DNA of 64,000 nt, from positions 145,710-209,709 of the forward strand of contig QWII01000010.1 of the NCBI GenBank assembly GCA_021405325.1. The letters are read 5' to 3'. Of the stretch, positions 1-7,571 are shown piece by piece. A model generated the notes under the pieces. The model ran no database searches, had not been told where the DNA came from, and saw nothing but the letters and a program-made list of their open reading frames with translations. The stretch is from Caldilinea sp. CFX5 (GTDB lineage Bacteria > Chloroflexota > Anaerolineae > Caldilineales > Caldilineaceae). Position 1 is the stretch's first letter; every line of letters starts with the position of its first letter. The position numbers were made by a program, and so were the translations under genes.

Positions 1-36
1 ATTTATTTTGAGTTACTAATCTGCGCAATCTTGGAT

Positions 37-65
37 CTGACTGAATTGAGCGTCTGTTGTACAAT
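37..65 (+). promoter_or_regulatory. Putative promoter, leaderless start of the helicase gene
   Basis: CTGACT at 37-42, a 17-nt spacer and TACAAT at 60-65 resemble a sigma-70 promoter. The predicted transcription start falls at about 72-73, which is the ATG of the helicase gene. No Shine-Dalgarno sequence precedes that ATG, so translation may be leaderless. The -35 box matches only 4 of 6 consensus bases, so this is tentative. Confidence 0.35.
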
Positions 66-72
66 AACCACT

Positions 73-2214
73 ATGACTGACGCCATTTTACCGCTGATTC
101 AAGCCAAACACAAACTTTTTGTAACCGGGCCATTTGGCAGCGGCAAGACGACGCTGGCGCTGGAACGGATTCGCTGGCTGTTACGCCAGGAGCGGGTGCG
201 CGGGGATGATATTTTGGTGCTGACGCCCCAACGCACAGTGGCCGAACCCTATTACCAGGCGTTGCGTAGCCCGGCGTTGCCCTCCGGCGCGCCGGTGCGC
301 GTCACGACGCTGGCCGGCTTGGCGCGCCAGGCGGTGGAACTCTACTGGCCGTTGCTGGCGACGGTGGCCGGCTTTGGCGATCCCAAGCGCGAGCCGACCT
401 TTCTCAACCTGGAAACCAGCCAGTACCACATGGCGCGCTTTGTCGATGAGGCGATTGCACGGGGCGAGTTTGACGGCATTCGCATTGAACATAGCCGTGT
501 GGTCAGCCAGGTGTTGGATAACTTGAACAAAGCGGCCTTGCAAGGCTTTACCATCGACGAAGCCTATGCCCGGCTGGAACTGGCCGTTCCCAGCGGTGAA
601 CAGCGCACGGCGCGGCTCAATGCGCTGCTGGCGGCGCGCAATATCAGTCAGGCGTTTCGCAAGCTCTGCCTGGAACAGACGCTGCTCGATTTTAGTATGC
701 AGGTCGAGTTGTTTATGCGTCAGGTGCTGACCAACGACTGGAGCCGCACCCATCTCTTCCGCGCCCATCGCCACCTGATCTTTGACAATCTGGAAGAGGA
801 TACGCGCAGCGCCCACCAGTTGGTTCACCAGTGGCTGCCCCATCTGGACAGCGCGTTGCTCCTGGCTGACAGTGAAGCCGGCTTCCGTCTCTTCCTGGGC
901 GCTGACCCGGAAGGGGTGGCGGCGTTGGCGACAGCGTGCGAGCAACAGATCAACTTACCCGCCAGCTACATTGTCTCGCCGGAACTGGCCCAACTGGAAG
1001 GGCAGGTTGACCAGCAGGTGCGGGGCCGGCGAGCGGCGGCACAAGCGCAAGCGGTGCAACCACTGTCGAGCGACAACGGTGTAAGCGAACCGGCGCTGGT
1101 GGTGCCCAACGAAGGCTTCCGCTTCTACCCACAAATGATCAAGTGGACGGTGCGGGAGATTGCCCGACTGGTGCAAGACGAAGGCGTTCCCCCCAGTGAA
1201 ATTGTGGTGCTGGCCCCCTTTGTCAGCGACGCCCTGCGCTTTAGCTTGCAGACCGGCTTGAACGAATTCGGCATCACCTCGACCACCCACCGGCCCAGTC
1301 GCGCCCTGGAAAATGAACCGGCGGCGCAGACCTTGTTGATGCTGGCCAAGGTCGCCCATCCGCATTGGGGCATGAAACCAGCGCCGGCGGATGTGACCAT
1401 GGGGTTGACCCTGGCGGTCGCCGCGCTCGACCCGGTGCGCGCCCATCTGTTGAGCCGCATCATCTACCCGGAGCGCCGCCCCACCATTGAATTTGGCCGC
1501 TTTGGCGAGTTGGTGCCGGAGATGCAACAGCGCATCACCTATACCATCGGCGAGGCGTATGACCGGCTGCGCGACTGGATCTACCGCTACCGCGCCAACC
1601 CGGACCATGTGCCGCTGGATCAATTCTTTGCCCGCCTCTTTGGTGAATTGCTGAGTCAGCCCGGCTTTGGCTTTCACGCGGATCGCGATGCCGCGCGCGT
1701 CGCCAACCAACTGGTCGAGTCGGCGCGCAATTTCCGCTGGGCGATGGAGAGTGGCGGGGCCAAACAGCAGAGCGTCGAATATACGCTCTTGGGGCGGGAG
1801 TATGTCAAGTTGGTGGAGGGTGGCGCGCTGGGCGCGCTCTTTGCACCGGGGTGGCGGATGCCGGAAGATGCGGTCTTTATTGCGCCGGCCTACACCTTTT
1901 TGATGCGCAACCGGCCCGTCACCATGCAATTCTGGCTCGACATCGGCGCCGGCGGCTGGTGGGAACGGCTCTACCAACCGCTGACCCACCCCTACGTGCT
2001 GTCGCAACGCTGGCCGGCCCACGAAGCGTGGTCCGACCATGCCGAATATCACAAGCGGCAGGAGACGATGCACCGCCTGTTGCTCGGTCTGATCCGCCGG
2101 ACGCGACGACGGATCTACCTGGGCATTAGCGATTATAGCGAAAGCGGCTTTGAGCAGCGCGGGCCGTTGTTGGGGTTGATTAATCGGTTGTTGACGGAAG
2201 GGGTAAGTGCATAG
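73..2214 (+). CDS. SF1 (UvrD/AddB-like) DNA helicase
   Basis: Probable ATP-dependent DNA helicase of about 713 residues. The P-loop GPFGSGKTT lies near residues 20-28 and is followed by ILVLTPQRT, like motif Ia of UvrD-type helicases. IFDNLEEDT (near residue 236) sits where the Walker B/DEXX motif is expected, with D-N-L-E-E as in AddB-like proteins instead of DEFQD. The end (RRTRRRIYLGISDYSESG) resembles motif VI and the close of the UvrD C-terminal domain. There is no nuclease domain, so it is not a full AddB. I prefer the ATG at 73 over an upstream TTG at 31 because residues before it look non-coding and a promoter-like element overlaps them. It could act in recombinational repair; no partner gene is adjacent. 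Confidence 0.75.
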   Translation: MTDAILPLIQAKHKLFVTGPFGSGKTTLALERIRWLLRQERVRGDDILVLTPQRTVAEPYYQALRSPALPSGAPVRVTTLAGLARQAVELYWPLLATVAGFGDPKREPTFLNLETSQYHMARFVDEAIARGEFDGIRIEHSRVVSQVLDNLNKAALQGFTIDEAYARLELAVPSGEQRTARLNALLAARNISQAFRKLCLEQTLLDFSMQVELFMRQVLTNDWSRTHLFRAHRHLIFDNLEEDTRSAHQLVHQWLPHLDSALLLADSEAGFRLFLGADPEGVAALATACEQQINLPASYIVSPELAQLEGQVDQQVRGRRAAAQAQAVQPLSSDNGVSEPALVVPNEGFRFYPQMIKWTVREIARLVQDEGVPPSEIVVLAPFVSDALRFSLQTGLNEFGITSTTHRPSRALENEPAAQTLLMLAKVAHPHWGMKPAPADVTMGLTLAVAALDPVRAHLLSRIIYPERRPTIEFGRFGELVPEMQQRITYTIGEAYDRLRDWIYRYRANPDHVPLDQFFARLFGELLSQPGFGFHADRDAARVANQLVESARNFRWAMESGGAKQQSVEYTLLGREYVKLVEGGALGALFAPGWRMPEDAVFIAPAYTFLMRNRPVTMQFWLDIGAGGWWERLYQPLTHPYVLSQRWPAHEAWSDHAEYHKRQETMHRLLLGLIRRTRRRIYLGISDYSESGFEQRGPLLGLINRLLTEGVSA

Positions 2215-2611
2215 AGGCAACAACGATGAGTTTCTATTCGGCAACAGCTACACCTGTGGCGATGCGGCCCACAAACACGCGGTGACGGTAGCCTTTGGCA
2301 ACACATATAGCTATGACACCAACGGCAACCAGACCAGCCGTACCATTGGCGGTACGGTTTCCACCTTCACCTATGACTACGAGAACCGCTTATCGTTCAT
2401 CAGCGGTGGGGTGACGGCGAGCTTTGTCTATGACGCTGACGGCAACCGCATTAAGAGTACGGTCGGTGGGGTGACGACCTTCTACATTGCCGGCGTCTTT
2501 GAGTTCATCGAAAATGGCGCCACCGACAAGATGACCACGTACTATGACGGCAACGCCATGCGTCGTAACGGCTATGGCACGGATGACGGTGTCTTCTACT
2601 TTCCTCTGTAA
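2207..2611 (+). pseudogene. RHS/YD-repeat protein remnant
   Basis: A 134-codon open frame beginning inside the end of the helicase gene. It encodes typical RHS/YD-repeat segments: HAVTVAFGNTYSYDTNGNQ, FTYDYENRLSFISGG and FVYDADGNRIKSTVGG. Intact RHS proteins have hundreds of residues of such repeats, a signal peptide and a variable toxin tip. Here the N-terminal bulk is missing and the frame drifts to nonsense (YYDGNAMRRNGYGTDDGVFYFPL) where the DHLGST-type core end would be. No ribosome binding site is visible. It is best read as a fragment left by recombination of an RHS locus. Confidence 0.7.
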
Positions 2612-2689
2612 CCTCCGCTGAGGGGTAGACAACAGAATATTATCGAGGAAGAAGAGGGCTATCAACCTAACCACGGATAGGGCAATGCT

Positions 2690-3877
2690 TTAGGCTGGCA
2701 CAATCGGCGCAGCCGTTTTCGGGGTGGCGCGCAGCCGCAGCCAGTAGACCACCACGGCGCCACTGCCAAAGGAGGTAACCAGCAAGGTCATGACATAGGC
2801 CAATGGTCGCAGACAGCCGCCCAACGCCCAACCAAGCGATAGCAGACCCGTCAGGACAAAGGCGCCGATAATGAGAGCGACCAGGGGTTGGTTTTCTAGC
2901 CTGGCCCGACGCAGTAGCCAATCGCCAACGGTCAGCGCGAGGGCCGACCAACCGACCAAGTTGATCGCCGCAAAGAGCACCCCAACCGCAAGACCAACCG
3001 GCGCCAGACAGAGCGTCGCCACCAGCAGAACCGTTAACACCACCAAGACCAGATTGACGATCAGACCAATGGCAAAGCTGAGGGGCCGCTGCTCATGAAG
3101 CGTCTGCTCGACAGTCTGCACCAGCGCCGGCCGTGCATAAAAGACCAGTCCGGCCAGCAACACAATCAGGCTGGAACCAAAGGCGGCCAAGAATAAGCGC
3201 CCCAACAGACCAAAGAGCGCGCTGCTCCAATCCTGGGAGCGCTGAATGGCTGTGTCAACGGCGGGCATCGCCGGTTCTGCCGGAACAGCCGGCAATGCCG
3301 GAATCGCTGGAAGTTGCAATGATTCAAGCAAAGGGGGCAATTGGGGGAAGCTAAAATTTCCCCGTAACAGATTGCCCTGCACCACGGCGCCCTCTTCCCG
3401 GTGGATCGCGCCGCTCATGACGCTGGCATTGCCGCCAATCTTGGCCGTTTCGGCCAGATCAATGTCGCCGCTCCAGACCACCAGATCACCGCCGACAGCG
3501 CCGTCGATCTGCACATCACCGCTGACGGCCGTCACATCACCTTGCACCTTGCCGCCGGCCGCAATGGTGACATCGCCGCTGTAGGCAACCAGATCACCCT
3601 TGATCAAGCCATCTTCTTCAACAGTGACATCGCCGCTGTAGACAATGACATCATGGTCGAACACTTCCCCGGTCTCGACCACTACATCTTCGCTATAGGC
3701 GTGTTTATCCCCTTGGGCAGTAAACTGCACCGGGCCAGGCATTACCCAATGGCTAATTGCCGCGCGACGATTCCAATTGGCAATGACAACCACCAAAACA
3801 AGCAGGAGGAGTAACCCTACAATCCGGCGCCGACGTGTGCGCCCCCGTTTCTTTCGTACTACCACCACATACCTCAC
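2690..3877 (-). CDS. Bactofilin-like (polymer-forming) membrane protein
   Basis: A 395-residue membrane protein from a GTG start. A strongly basic N-terminus (KKRGRTRRRR) precedes one membrane helix (about 18-36). Residues about 60-165 hold a right-handed beta-helix-like array with recurring YSGDVTV, YSGDVTI, VSGDVQI and WSGDIDL units, the pattern of bactofilin/polymer-forming domains. A Pro/Ala-rich stretch (about 190-215) links it to a C-terminal half with four or five membrane helices. Bactofilins build cytoskeletal filaments; the membrane-fused version, common in Chloroflexota and Firmicutes, has no settled role. It lies downstream of the sigma/anti-sigma pair on the same strand, but a hairpin separates them. 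Confidence 0.75.
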   Translation of the reverse strand: MRYVVVVRKKRGRTRRRRIVGLLLLLVLVVVIANWNRRAAISHWVMPGPVQFTAQGDKHAYSEDVVVETGEVFDHDVIVYSGDVTVEEDGLIKGDLVAYSGDVTIAAGGKVQGDVTAVSGDVQIDGAVGGDLVVWSGDIDLAETAKIGGNASVMSGAIHREEGAVVQGNLLRGNFSFPQLPPLLESLQLPAIPALPAVPAEPAMPAVDTAIQRSQDWSSALFGLLGRLFLAAFGSSLIVLLAGLVFYARPALVQTVEQTLHEQRPLSFAIGLIVNLVLVVLTVLLVATLCLAPVGLAVGVLFAAINLVGWSALALTVGDWLLRRARLENQPLVALIIGAFVLTGLLSLGWALGGCLRPLAYVMTLLVTSFGSGAVVVYWLRLRATPKTAAPIVPA

Positions 3878-3915
3878 TACACAACACTAAGGCCCTTACA
3901 AGAAAATCAATCCCC

Positions 3916-3936
3916 CTCCCGTAGCGCCTACGGGAG
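3916..3936. terminator. Short hairpin between anti-sigma and bactofilin-like genes
   Basis: CTCCCGTAG / CTACGGGAG forms a perfect 9-bp stem with a CGC loop, followed on the plus strand by ATTTTATTGTTT. On the minus strand, where the neighbouring genes lie, the T-run is weaker. It may separate the anti-sigma transcript from the gene starting at 3877. Confidence 0.4.
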
Positions 3937-3998
3937 ATTTTATTGTTTGCAAGCGCCGAATTTATACTAGTACACGACGGCGTAAATAAACCCATAGT

Positions 3999-4058
3999 TG
4001 CCAGTAAGACAGTGAGACAGTGACTGACTTACTGTCCTACTGACCTACTGGCTTACTT
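3999..4058. repeat. Stuttered inverted repeat (CAGTAAGA units)
   Basis: An imperfect inverted repeat whose arms are built of 8-nt units of the form CAGTNAGA / TACTGNCC. It lies just past the stop of the anti-sigma gene (4072). It belongs to the same type as the hairpin at 15024-15113, which uses the same unit. Confidence 0.6.
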
Positions 4059-4071
4059 AGGCCGCTCTGTA

Positions 4072-4689
4072 CTAGGCAACGCGCATTGGCGAAGACAACT
4101 CTTGCTCATGAACCGAACGGCGCAGCAGGCTGACCCAACCGCCCAGCAGCGCCGCGGCCATGAGCAGATAGCCGACGCCGATGGCTTTGGCTTGGGGCGT
4201 GGCAGCAAAGGCCGCAAAGGCCAGCCAGCCGCTCTCCACCCACTGTACCATCGTGATCCAGGCGTAGGTCAAGTTTTGCACAAAGGCGCTCACCCAACTG
4301 CCCTGATTGACTACCAGGTAGGCGCCCATCGAGGCCAGCCCGACCAGGACGCCAATCCAGAGCAGTAGTGTAATCGCGCCAATCGCCATGCCGAACCAGA
4401 GACGCCGACGGCGTTCCTGTTGGAGCAGACGCACTTCAAAGCGATCGACAAAACCATCTGTCGGGGCCACCGACGGCAGGGCGACAAAGTGATTGTGCAA
4501 CCGTTGCCAACTCCGCCACTGCACTGCCAAGGTGGGATAGGCGGCGAGATATTCTTCAAATTTGGCGGTTTCCCCGGCATCGGCCAGCTTGTCCAGCGCC
4601 AGCGACATGAGGAGCATAAACTCTTCCTCTTGTTCCGGGGTGGGTAGCCGGCGGCCGCCGGTCTGTTTCATCATCTCTTTTGTTCCCAT
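4072..4689 (-). CDS. Membrane anti-sigma factor-like protein
   Basis: A 205-residue protein directly downstream (93 bp) of the ECF sigma gene on the same strand. The N-terminal 90 residues are soluble and rich in Glu and Leu. Membrane helices follow at about 95-125 and 150-190, with WFGMAIGAITLLLWIGVLVG as the clearest. I see no HXXXCXXC zinc anti-sigma motif, so this would be a non-zinc class. Gene order and topology suggest that it holds the sigma factor at the membrane. AGAGGT lies 7 nt before the ATG. Confidence 0.6.
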   Translation of the reverse strand: MGTKEMMKQTGGRRLPTPEQEEEFMLLMSLALDKLADAGETAKFEEYLAAYPTLAVQWRSWQRLHNHFVALPSVAPTDGFVDRFEVRLLQQERRRRLWFGMAIGAITLLLWIGVLVGLASMGAYLVVNQGSWVSAFVQNLTYAWITMVQWVESGWLAFAAFAATPQAKAIGVGYLLMAAALLGGWVSLLRRSVHEQELSSPMRVA

Positions 4690-4714
4690 AAGCGTACCTC
4701 TACGATTGCAAATG

Positions 4715-4785
4715 CTGGGCTTAGACCCCCCTGGGCTTAGACCCCCTCCTAACCTCCCCCTGCGAAGGGGAGGGATTAAGGGTTA
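4715..4785. repeat. Direct 16-nt duplication plus REP-like hairpin
   Basis: CTGGGCTTAGACCCCC occurs twice in perfect tandem (4715-4730, 4731-4746). Next comes a hairpin with stem CCTCCCC/GGGGAGG (4753-4759, 4767-4773), extended by CTAACC/GGTTAG. The stop codon of the sigma factor gene (4783-4785) lies in the outer stem, so this probably terminates or stabilises the sigma mRNA. Confidence 0.6.
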
Positions 4786-5433
4786 GCCGGCAAAGGCTGT
4801 GCGCCAGAACAACAACTGCCCCTTGGGCGCTTCCTGCCGTTGCCGCACCGGGACGGCTTCCCGTTTGCCCGACAGCGGTGGCGTCGCCGTTTGGCTGGCA
4901 TAGAGATCGGCGATCTGTTTGCGCGCCCGGAAGAGCCGGCTCTTGACTGCCGAGACAGTTAAGCCCATGGTGTCGGCGATCTCTTCGTAACTGCAATCTT
5001 CCCAATAGCGCAAAATCAACGGGGTGCGGTAATCGGGTTCCAGTTTGCCGAGCAACCCCTGCAATTCGGCGGCCAACTCCTGGCTCAACAGATCCTCTTC
5101 CGGTTGCGGCGCGTCATGCTCCAGGTTTTGCAAGACCGGATTCTCGTCAATCGAGACCTGATGGGTGCGCCGTTTGCGCAGCCGGTCGATACAATGGTGA
5201 TTGGCAATCGAAAAGAGCCAGGTGCTAAATTTATGACTGCCATCATATTGCTCAAGACGCGAATAGGCGCGCAAAAAGGTCTCTTGCGCCGCATCTTCCG
5301 CCTCTTCCGGTGAACCCAACATGCGATAAGTTAGATTGTAAACTGGACGCTGGTACGCTTCCACCAGCCGGCTAAAGGCTTGTTTATTGCCGGCCTGCGC
5401 TTCACGTATCCAGATTTCTTCCTGTTCACTCAT
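4783..5433 (-). CDS. ECF-type RNA polymerase sigma factor
   Basis: A 216-residue sigma-70 family protein with regions 2 and 4 only. Region 2 (about 20-90) contains AYQRPVYNLTYRMLG, EEAEDAAQETFLRAY and KFSTWLFSIANHHCIDRLRK. Region 4 (about 125-180) contains YRTPLILRYWEDCSYEEIADTMGL and VSAVKSRLFRARKQ. An upstream ATG at 5466 would add 11 residues; the internal ATG at 5433 (MSEQEEIWIREAQAGN) matches the usual family start. It is followed by a membrane anti-sigma-like gene, the standard ECF arrangement for responding to an envelope signal. The target regulon cannot be read from here. Confidence 0.9.
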   Translation of the reverse strand: MSEQEEIWIREAQAGNKQAFSRLVEAYQRPVYNLTYRMLGSPEEAEDAAQETFLRAYSRLEQYDGSHKFSTWLFSIANHHCIDRLRKRRTHQVSIDENPVLQNLEHDAPQPEEDLLSQELAAELQGLLGKLEPDYRTPLILRYWEDCSYEEIADTMGLTVSAVKSRLFRARKQIADLYASQTATPPLSGKREAVPVRQRQEAPKGQLLFWRTAFAG

Positions 5434-5770
5434 GATAATTTCGCCCCATACAGTTCTACTGCTCATTCAGGGTGGTGTTCTGTCGTCAGTAGTCCGCAGT
5501 CGTATAGTCGCGTAGTCCAAAGTCGATCTATGCGGTTTCTGGTACGTTGCCGTCTACTGATTGTAAAAATTCGTTGTTGATATTGGTCATGCAGCAAAGG
5601 CCAGTATCAATCCACCCCAGGATTTACAATCTGCATGATCACTGGTTATTAACGCAATACGTGGGCAGCAAAAAAAAGTTTCGCGCATCTTGGGCAACTT
5701 GACAGGAATTTTACTACGAATTGGCGCCGCGTCCAATGCGCTACAAGAAGAGGGTGAAATACCGTAGGGG
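5434..5770. other. Non-coding gap with one GTAGTCC-repeat arm
   Basis: No convincing gene in this 337-bp gap. Positions 5487-5528 carry an arm of the GTAGTCC repeat family (AGTAGTCCGCAGTC ... GTAGTCCAAAGTC), 54 bp upstream of the sigma gene start. A 73-codon minus-strand frame at 5587-5808 has no recognisable protein features and overlaps the end of the radical-SAM gene, so I left it out. Confidence 0.6.
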
Positions 5771-6919
5771 TTAAAAGAGGACAAGCTGTTGGGCAGGGCG
5801 GCGGCCATTAAGGAGGATGTAGCGGGCAGTGCGTTCCGGGTCGCGCAGCCCCATGGTGCGCAGGTGGGCGAGGTCAGTCAATTTGGTATGGCGCCGGGCA
5901 GCGAGAATCGCGTCAGCGATCTTCGGGCCGATGCCGGGAACGCGCAGTAGGTCGGCGCGGCTGGCGCGGTTGATTTCCACCGGGCTGTCGTGCAAATTGG
6001 TGATGGCCCACGCCTCCTTGGGGTCGCTGGTCAAGCTGAGGTTGCCGCCGTTTTCAAAGGGAATATCCTCCACGTTCCAACCATAGTCGCGCAGGAGAAA
6101 GCTGGCCTGATAGAGGCGAAATTCACGCTGCTTGGCAGTGGCGGGCAAACCATCAAAGGGGGTTTGACTGACCGGATGAAAGGCCATATAATAGGTGCGT
6201 TGCAGCCCCAGTTGGTGATAGAGCTTCTCGCTTACATCCAGCAATTCGACATCGGTGTCACCCACGGCGCCGACGACAAATTGGGTGACAACGCTGGCGC
6301 GCAGCTTCTCCTGGCGGCGTAACTGGCTGATCCACTGGAGGCGCTGAAAGAGTTCGCCCCAGTAATCTTTCTTGGGCGCCAGTTGTTGCAGACGGCTTTC
6401 GGTCGCTCCTTCCAAGTTGATCGAAACCCGGTTCGCCAGTTGCATGGCGCGGCGCACCTGGTCATACTCAGCGCTGGGCATGATCTTGAGGTGGATATAG
6501 CCCTGATAGCTGTACTTGTTGCGCAAAATCTCAGCAGTGTCGATAATCTTGTCTTGAGTGGTGACGCTGCCCTTGATAATGCCGGAAGAGAGAAAGAGAC
6601 CATCCACCACCTGGGCGCGCTGCAAGGTCTGAAAACTCTTTGCCATTTCATCAGGCGTAAAGGTGATGCGTTGCGTCTTGTTGCGCCCGGCGCGGAAGGG
6701 GCAGTAGAAACAGTTGCGCTCACAAGCGGTGGTCATCATCGCCTTTAACACCGGTTTTTTACCGGTCGGCGTACTGACATCGGAGATACAGGGCAGCGCT
6801 TTCGGCCCACGATTCCCGGCCCCTTCGTTCACCGGCTCCATGCCGGCCGGCTCAAAGTCGAGGGCGTTATCGAGCAATGACAATTTCTGAAAAGCATCCG
6901 GTGCAACTTTAAATTTCAT
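5771..6919 (-). CDS. Radical SAM protein, putative DNA modification/repair, with helix-hairpin-helix tail
   Basis: A 382-residue radical SAM enzyme. CERNCFYCPF (about residue 65) supplies the CX3CX2C iron-sulfur ligands. The remainder resembles the family annotated as putative DNA modification/repair radical SAM protein, often paired with a uracil-DNA-glycosylase-like partner. The C-terminus (about 315-345, INRASRADLLRVPGIGPKIADAI) is a helix-hairpin-helix DNA-binding motif, consistent with DNA as substrate. The usual partner gene is not adjacent. The promoter at 7012-7040 with a LexA-like operator suggests SOS induction. The DNA-repair role is a family-level inference; the chemistry is unknown. 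Confidence 0.8.
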   Translation of the reverse strand: MKFKVAPDAFQKLSLLDNALDFEPAGMEPVNEGAGNRGPKALPCISDVSTPTGKKPVLKAMMTTACERNCFYCPFRAGRNKTQRITFTPDEMAKSFQTLQRAQVVDGLFLSSGIIKGSVTTQDKIIDTAEILRNKYSYQGYIHLKIMPSAEYDQVRRAMQLANRVSINLEGATESRLQQLAPKKDYWGELFQRLQWISQLRRQEKLRASVVTQFVVGAVGDTDVELLDVSEKLYHQLGLQRTYYMAFHPVSQTPFDGLPATAKQREFRLYQASFLLRDYGWNVEDIPFENGGNLSLTSDPKEAWAITNLHDSPVEINRASRADLLRVPGIGPKIADAILAARRHTKLTDLAHLRTMGLRDPERTARYILLNGRRPAQQLVLF

Positions 6920-6935
6920 GCGCAGCGCCTACCTT

Positions 6936-6977
6936 CAGTAGTCCAGAGTCGTTTAGTCGCGTAGTCCAAAGTCAATT
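6936..6977. repeat. GTAGTCC-family repeat arm
   Basis: A 42-nt segment (AGTAGTCCAGAGTC ... GTAGTCCAAAGTCAA) about 85% identical to 5487-5528, in the same orientation, again just upstream of a minus-strand start codon. A reverse-oriented relative is at 9158-9192 and a full hairpin of the family is at 29530-29684. Confidence 0.7.
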
Positions 6978-7011
6978 CGTCGTGGGCGGTCATGATCATT
7001 TTGGTGCAATC

Positions 7012-7040
7012 ATTATAGGAACAATTGTTCTATTTGTCAA
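7012..7040 (-). promoter_or_regulatory. Consensus promoter with LexA-like box in the spacer
   Basis: Read on the minus strand, TTGACA (7040-7035), a 17-nt spacer and TATAAT (7017-7012) form a full-consensus sigma-70 promoter. The spacer holds the perfect palindrome GAACAATTGTTC (7019-7030), which fits the Gram-positive-type LexA box GAAC-N4-GTTC. Transcription would start near 7005, about 85 nt before the radical SAM start codon. Binding at this position would block RNA polymerase. Confidence 0.75.
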
Positions 7041-7065
7041 GTAAGCAACAACCCTGGGTGTATAG

Positions 7066-7094
7066 CTTCTTGTCTTCCTGTCTTCTTGTCTTCA
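7066..7094. repeat. Single arm of stuttered CTTGTCTTC repeat
   Basis: CTTCTTGTCTTCCTGTCTTC-type units, the same 8-nt unit that builds both arms of the hairpin at 18429-18537. It has no opposite arm here. It ends 11 nt before the dtd start codon. Confidence 0.5.
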
Positions 7095-7105
7095 GGGGGT
7101 AACCA

Positions 7106-7564
7106 GTGCGTGCAGTTGTCCAACGCGTTAGTCAAGCCAGCGTCACCGTCGCTGGGCAGACGGTTAGTTCGATTGAGCGAGGATTCCTGATCCTCCTGGG
7201 CGTCACCCATCGCGATGGCGAGACGGAAGCGCTCTATCTGGCGCGCAAGATTGCCGGGTTGCGGGTTTTTGAAGACAGCGATGGGAAGTTGAACCTGGGA
7301 TTGACCGAAGTGGCCGGGCGGGCACTAGTGGTGAGCCAGTTCACCCTCTACGGCGATGTGCGTAAAGGGCGGCGCCCCAGCTTTACCGACGCGGCCCGAC
7401 CAGAGCAGGCCGTTCACCTTTATCAGCGCTTCTGTCAATTGTTGGCCGAACAGGGCATCCCCGTGCAACAAGGCGTTTTCCAGGCGCACATGGCCGTGGC
7501 GCTGGTCAACGACGGGCCGGTCACCCTTTGGCTGGATACAGCGGAGTTAATGAAGCAGGAATGA
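7106..7564 (+). CDS. dtd: D-aminoacyl-tRNA deacylase
   Basis: A 152-residue protein with typical Dtd length. It removes D-amino acids (and glycine mischarged on tRNA-Ala) from tRNAs. Visible motifs are [13 protein letters not shown] at the N-terminus, the SQFTLYGD signature (about 78-85) and NDGPVT (about 138-143), corresponding to the cross-subunit Gly-cisPro motif region (usually NSGPVT). The start is GTG with GGGGG 8 bases upstream. It is transcribed alone, convergent with the following minus-strand gene. Confidence 0.95.
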   Translation: MRAVVQRVSQASVTVAGQTVSSIERGFLILLGVTHRDGETEALYLARKIAGLRVFEDSDGKLNLGLTEVAGRALVVSQFTLYGDVRKGRRPSFTDAARPEQAVHLYQRFCQLLAEQGIPVQQGVFQAHMAVALVNDGPVTLWLDTAELMKQE

Positions 7565-7571
7565 CCTGTTG

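Noticed and set aside
5587..5808. A 73-codon minus-strand gene downstream of the radical SAM gene
   Set aside because: It overlaps the end of the radical SAM gene, lacks a ribosome binding site and has no protein-like features.
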